DNA of 7,452 nt, taken from assembly GCA_903919165.1 (NCBI GenBank), contig CAIXHJ010000256.1:1-7452 (forward strand). The letters are read 5' to 3'. Shown here one piece after another: positions 5,055 through 7,452 of the stretch. Below the pieces are notes generated by a model. It did not search any database. It was not told the DNA's origin and saw only the letters and a list, made by a program, of their open reading frames with translations. A program made the translations under genes and the position numbers. The stretch's first letter is position 1; the number at the start of each line of letters is the position of its first letter. The stretch comes from an uncultured Holophagaceae bacterium. Its GTDB lineage: Bacteria > Acidobacteriota > Holophagae > Holophagales > Holophagaceae.

Positions 5055-7452
5055 ATGCTGCAAGCCTATCGCCAACATGTCGCTGAACGTGCTTCCCTGG
5101 GCACCCCCCCCCTTCCGCTCACCGAGGCGCAGACCTCCGAGCTCGCCGCCCTTCTGGCCCATCCGCCCGCGGGCGAAGAGAAGACCCTTGTCGACCTCCT
5201 GACACATCGTGTGCCGGCCGGCGTGGATGATGCGGCTCGAGTGAAGGCGGCCTTTCTGGCCAGCGTGGCCAAAGGGAGCGAAAAGGTCGCCCTGGTGTCG
5301 CGGGAGAAGGCCACGGAGCTGCTGGGAACCATGCTCGGCGGCTTCAACGTCAAGCCCCTCATCGACCTGCTGGACGATGCCCAGGTGGGTGCCCTCGCCG
5401 CCGAGGGCCTGAAGAAGACCCTGCTGGTCTTCGATGCCTTCGCTGACGTGAAGGCCAAGGCCGATGCCGGCAATGCCCACGCCAAGACCGTGCTGAAGTC
5501 CTGGGCCGAGGCCGAATGGTTCACCAGCCGACCCGAAGTACCCCAGAGCCTTACCCTCACGGTCTTCAAGGTCACGGGTGAGACCAACACCGATGACCTG
5601 TCCCCGGCCCCCGACGCCTGGAGCCGTCCCGACATCCCCCTCCACGCCCTGGCCATGCTCAAGAATGCGCGCCCCGGCATCAACCCTGACGAACCCGGGA
5701 AGATCGGGCCTCTCAAGCAGCTCGAAGCCCTCAAGGCCAAGGGCCACCTCATTGCCTATGTAGGCGACGTGGTGGGCACGGGCTCCTCCCGCAAGTCAGC
5801 CACCAACTCGGTGCTCTGGTTCACGGGCGAGGACATCCCCTTCGTGCCCAACAAGCGCTTCGGCGGCGTCTGCCTGGGCTCCAAGATCGCCCCCATCTTC
5901 TACAACACCATGGAGGATGCCGGCGCCCTGCCCATCGAGCTGGACGTCAATGGCATGGACATGGGCGATGTCATCGAGCTGCGCCCCTACGAGGGCAAGG
6001 CTCTGAAAAACGGTAAGGTCATCGCCGAGTTCAAGGTGAAGTCCGAGGTGATCTTCGACGAGGTCCGCGCCGGCGGCCGCATTCCACTCATCGTCGGCCG
6101 GGGCCTCACCGCCAAGGCCCGGGCGGCCCTGGGCTTGCCCGCCTCCACGGTGTTCCGTTTCCCCGCGATCCCCAAGGACACCGGCAAGGGCTACTCCCTG
6201 GCCCAGAAGATGGTGGGCCGCGCCTGCGGCACCAAGGGCATCCGTCCTGGCACCTACTGCGAGCCGCGCATGACCACCGTGGGCTCCCAGGACACCACGG
6301 GCCCCATGACCCGCGATGAACTGAAGGATCTGGCCTGTCTCCAGTTCTCTGCCGACATGGTGATGCAGTCCTTCTGCCACACGGCGCCCTATCCCAAGCC
6401 CGTCGATGTGCAGACCCACCGTGAGCTGCCGCCCTTCATCACGAACCGCGGCGGCGTGTCGCTCAAGCCCGGCGACGGCGTCATCCACTCCTGGCTGAAC
6501 CGGCTGCTGCTGCCGGACACCGTGGGCACCGGGGGCGACTCCCACACCCGCTTCCCCATCGGCATCTCTTTCCCCGCGGGCTCGGGCCTGGTGGCCTTCG
6601 CCGCCGCCACCGGCGTCATGCCCCTGGACATGCCTGAATCCGTGCTGGTGCGCTTTAAGGGCGAGCTGCAGCCCGGCGTGACCCTGCGCGACCTGGTGAA
6701 TGCCATCCCCTACTACGCTATCCAGCAGGGCCTGCTCACCGTCGAAAAGAAGGGCAAGAAGAACGTCTTCAGCGGCCGCATCCTCGAGATCGAAGGTCTG
6801 CCCAAGCTCAAGGTGGAACAGGCTTTCGAGCTGTCAGACGCCTCCGCCGAGCGCTCCGCCGCGGGCTGTTCCGTGCGGTTGGACAAGGAACCGATCATCG
6901 AGTACATGACCTCGAACATCACCCTCATGAAGTGGATGATCGCCAACGGGTACGAGCACCGCGAGACCCTGGAGAACCGCATCAAGGCCATGCAGGCCTG
7001 GATCGCCAAGCCCGAGCTGCTTTCGCCCGACAAGGATGCCGAATACGCCGCCGTCATCGAGATCAATCTTGCGGATGTGAAGGAACCCCTGGTGGCCTGC
7101 CCCAACGATCCGGACGACGTCAGACTCTTGTCCATGGTGGCGGGCGACAAGATTGACGAAGTGTTCATCGGCTCCTGCATGACCAACATCGGCCATTTCC
7201 GGGCCGCCGGGAAGCTGCTGGACGGCAAGAGCGACATCCCCACGCGCCTCTGGATCGCCCCGCCCACCAAGATGGACGAGTATGTCCTCACCCAGGAGGG
7301 CTACTACGGCATCCTCGGCCGCACCGGTGCCCGCCTGGAGATGCCTGGCTGCTCCTTGTGCATGGGTAACACCAGGCCCAGATCCGCAAGGGCAGTACGG
7401 CCATGTCCACCTCCACCCGCAATTTCCCCAACCGGCTGGGCATCGACACCCG
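5055..7452 (+). CDS. acnB: Aconitate hydratase B, 3' end outside window, frameshifted near the end
   Basis: This encodes the bifunctional aconitate hydratase B / 2-methylisocitrate dehydratase, a cytosolic [4Fe-4S] enzyme interconverting citrate and isocitrate in the TCA cycle. About 800 codons are visible; E. coli AcnB has 865. Domain order is typical: an N-terminal HEAT-like domain (about 1-155), the swivel domain (about 165-380) with GTGSSRKSATNS around Ser244, and the catalytic domain from about 390. The latter has GTGGDSHTRFP (Asp495, His497) and the cluster cysteines Cys708 (GSCMTN), Cys766 and Cys769 (GCSLCMGN), within three residues of the E. coli positions. After Asn772 the frame turns to nonsense (TRPRSARAVRP), while the frame shifted by two bases reads QAQIRKGSTAMSTSTRNFPNRLG, the conserved substrate-binding loop. 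Two extra bases at 7371-7372 explain this. It may be a sequence error near the window end or a real mutation. Confidence 0.95.
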   Translation, partial: MLQAYRQHVAERASLGTPPLPLTEAQTSELAALLAHPPAGEEKTLVDLLTHRVPAGVDDAARVKAAFLASVAKGSEKVALVSREKATELLGTMLGGFNVKPLIDLLDDAQVGALAAEGLKKTLLVFDAFADVKAKADAGNAHAKTVLKSWAEAEWFTSRPEVPQSLTLTVFKVTGETNTDDLSPAPDAWSRPDIPLHALAMLKNARPGINPDEPGKIGPLKQLEALKAKGHLIAYVGDVVGTGSSRKSATNSVLWFTGEDIPFVPNKRFGGVCLGSKIAPIFYNTMEDAGALPIELDVNGMDMGDVIELRPYEGKALKNGKVIAEFKVKSEVIFDEVRAGGRIPLIVGRGLTAKARAALGLPASTVFRFPAIPKDTGKGYSLAQKMVGRACGTKGIRPGTYCEPRMTTVGSQDTTGPMTRDELKDLACLQFSADMVMQSFCHTAPYPKPVDVQTHRELPPFITNRGGVSLKPGDGVIHSWLNRLLLPDTVGTGGDSHTRFPIGISFPAGSGLVAFAAATGVMPLDMPESVLVRFKGELQPGVTLRDLVNAIPYYAIQQGLLTVEKKGKKNVFSGRILEIEGLPKLKVEQAFELSDASAERSAAGCSVRLDKEPIIEYMTSNITLMKWMIANGYEHRETLENRIKAMQAWIAKPELLSPDKDAEYAAVIEINLADVKEPLVACPNDPDDVRLLSMVAGDKIDEVFIGSCMTNIGHFRAAGKLLDGKSDIPTRLWIAPPTKMDEYVLTQEGYYGILGRTGARLEMPGCSLCMGNTRPRSARAVRPCPPPPAISPTGWASTP
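7371..7372 (+). other. Apparent 2-base insertion (frameshift) in acnB
   Basis: The sequence reads GGTAAC-AC-CAGGCCCAG. Removing AC restores the conserved reading GN-QAQIRKG. The extra bases repeat the AC just before them, as in a dinucleotide duplication or a base-calling error. No stop codon appears in the shifted frame before the window ends. Confidence 0.85.

Noticed and set aside
5040..7291. Several long leftward open frames opposite acnB
   Set aside because: They are antisense shadows of acnB with low-complexity Gly/Ala/Ser-rich translations and no recognisable domain.
7371..7452. Programmed ribosomal frameshift in acnB
   Set aside because: No slippery heptamer or downstream pseudoknot is evident, and AcnB is not known to use frameshifting. 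A 2-base duplication or sequence error is simpler.

Overview
The window is about 7.5 kb of GC-rich bacterial DNA with densely packed genes on both strands and mostly good Shine-Dalgarno sites. It looks chromosomal: no phage, plasmid, insertion sequence, CRISPR, tRNA or rRNA was seen. The organism cannot be fixed from this sequence. High GC, an AcnB-type aconitase, an exported DinB protein and a CACAAAG-type intergenic repeat fit an Acidobacteriota-like or other environmental Gram-negative bacterium, but that is a guess.

Layout from the left. The 3' end of a DUF5655 protein gene (+, 1-243) converges on an exported DinB-fold protein (-, 293-871). A 185-base gap with AT-rich sequence and several small inverted repeats leads to a YbaK/EbsC-type aminoacyl-tRNA deacylase (-, 1057-1536). 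Only 14 bases, including a perfect 10-base palindrome, separate it from a divergent TIP30/HTATIP2-like Rossmann protein (+, 1551-2255). That gene overlaps a carbonyl-reductase-like short-chain dehydrogenase (+), whose intact cofactor motif can only be included if translation starts at a CTG (2252). After this pair comes a repeat-like intergenic element (2924-3055) between convergent genes. Next is a leftward three-gene set, transcribed in the order DinB-like protein (4301-4792), Tautomerase_2-type protein (3865-4245) and arylamine N-acetyltransferase (3087-3875). The last two overlap by 11 bases. From 5055 to the right edge runs acnB, encoding the bifunctional aconitate hydratase B.

Roles. 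acnB is core TCA-cycle metabolism. The other genes are small accessory enzymes: two NAD(P)-binding proteins in a translationally overlapping pair, and a tautomerase/N-acetyltransferase/DinB set that may modify small aromatic or reactive compounds (inference). No classical multi-gene defence or biosynthetic system is present.

Points most worth attention: (1) two extra bases at 7371-7372 put the C-terminal part of acnB out of frame immediately after its last iron-sulfur cysteine; (2) the apparent CTG start and the KNAG (instead of NNAG) motif in the short-chain dehydrogenase; (3) the CACAAAG-type inverted-repeat element; (4) the palindrome between the divergent starts at 1536 and 1551.
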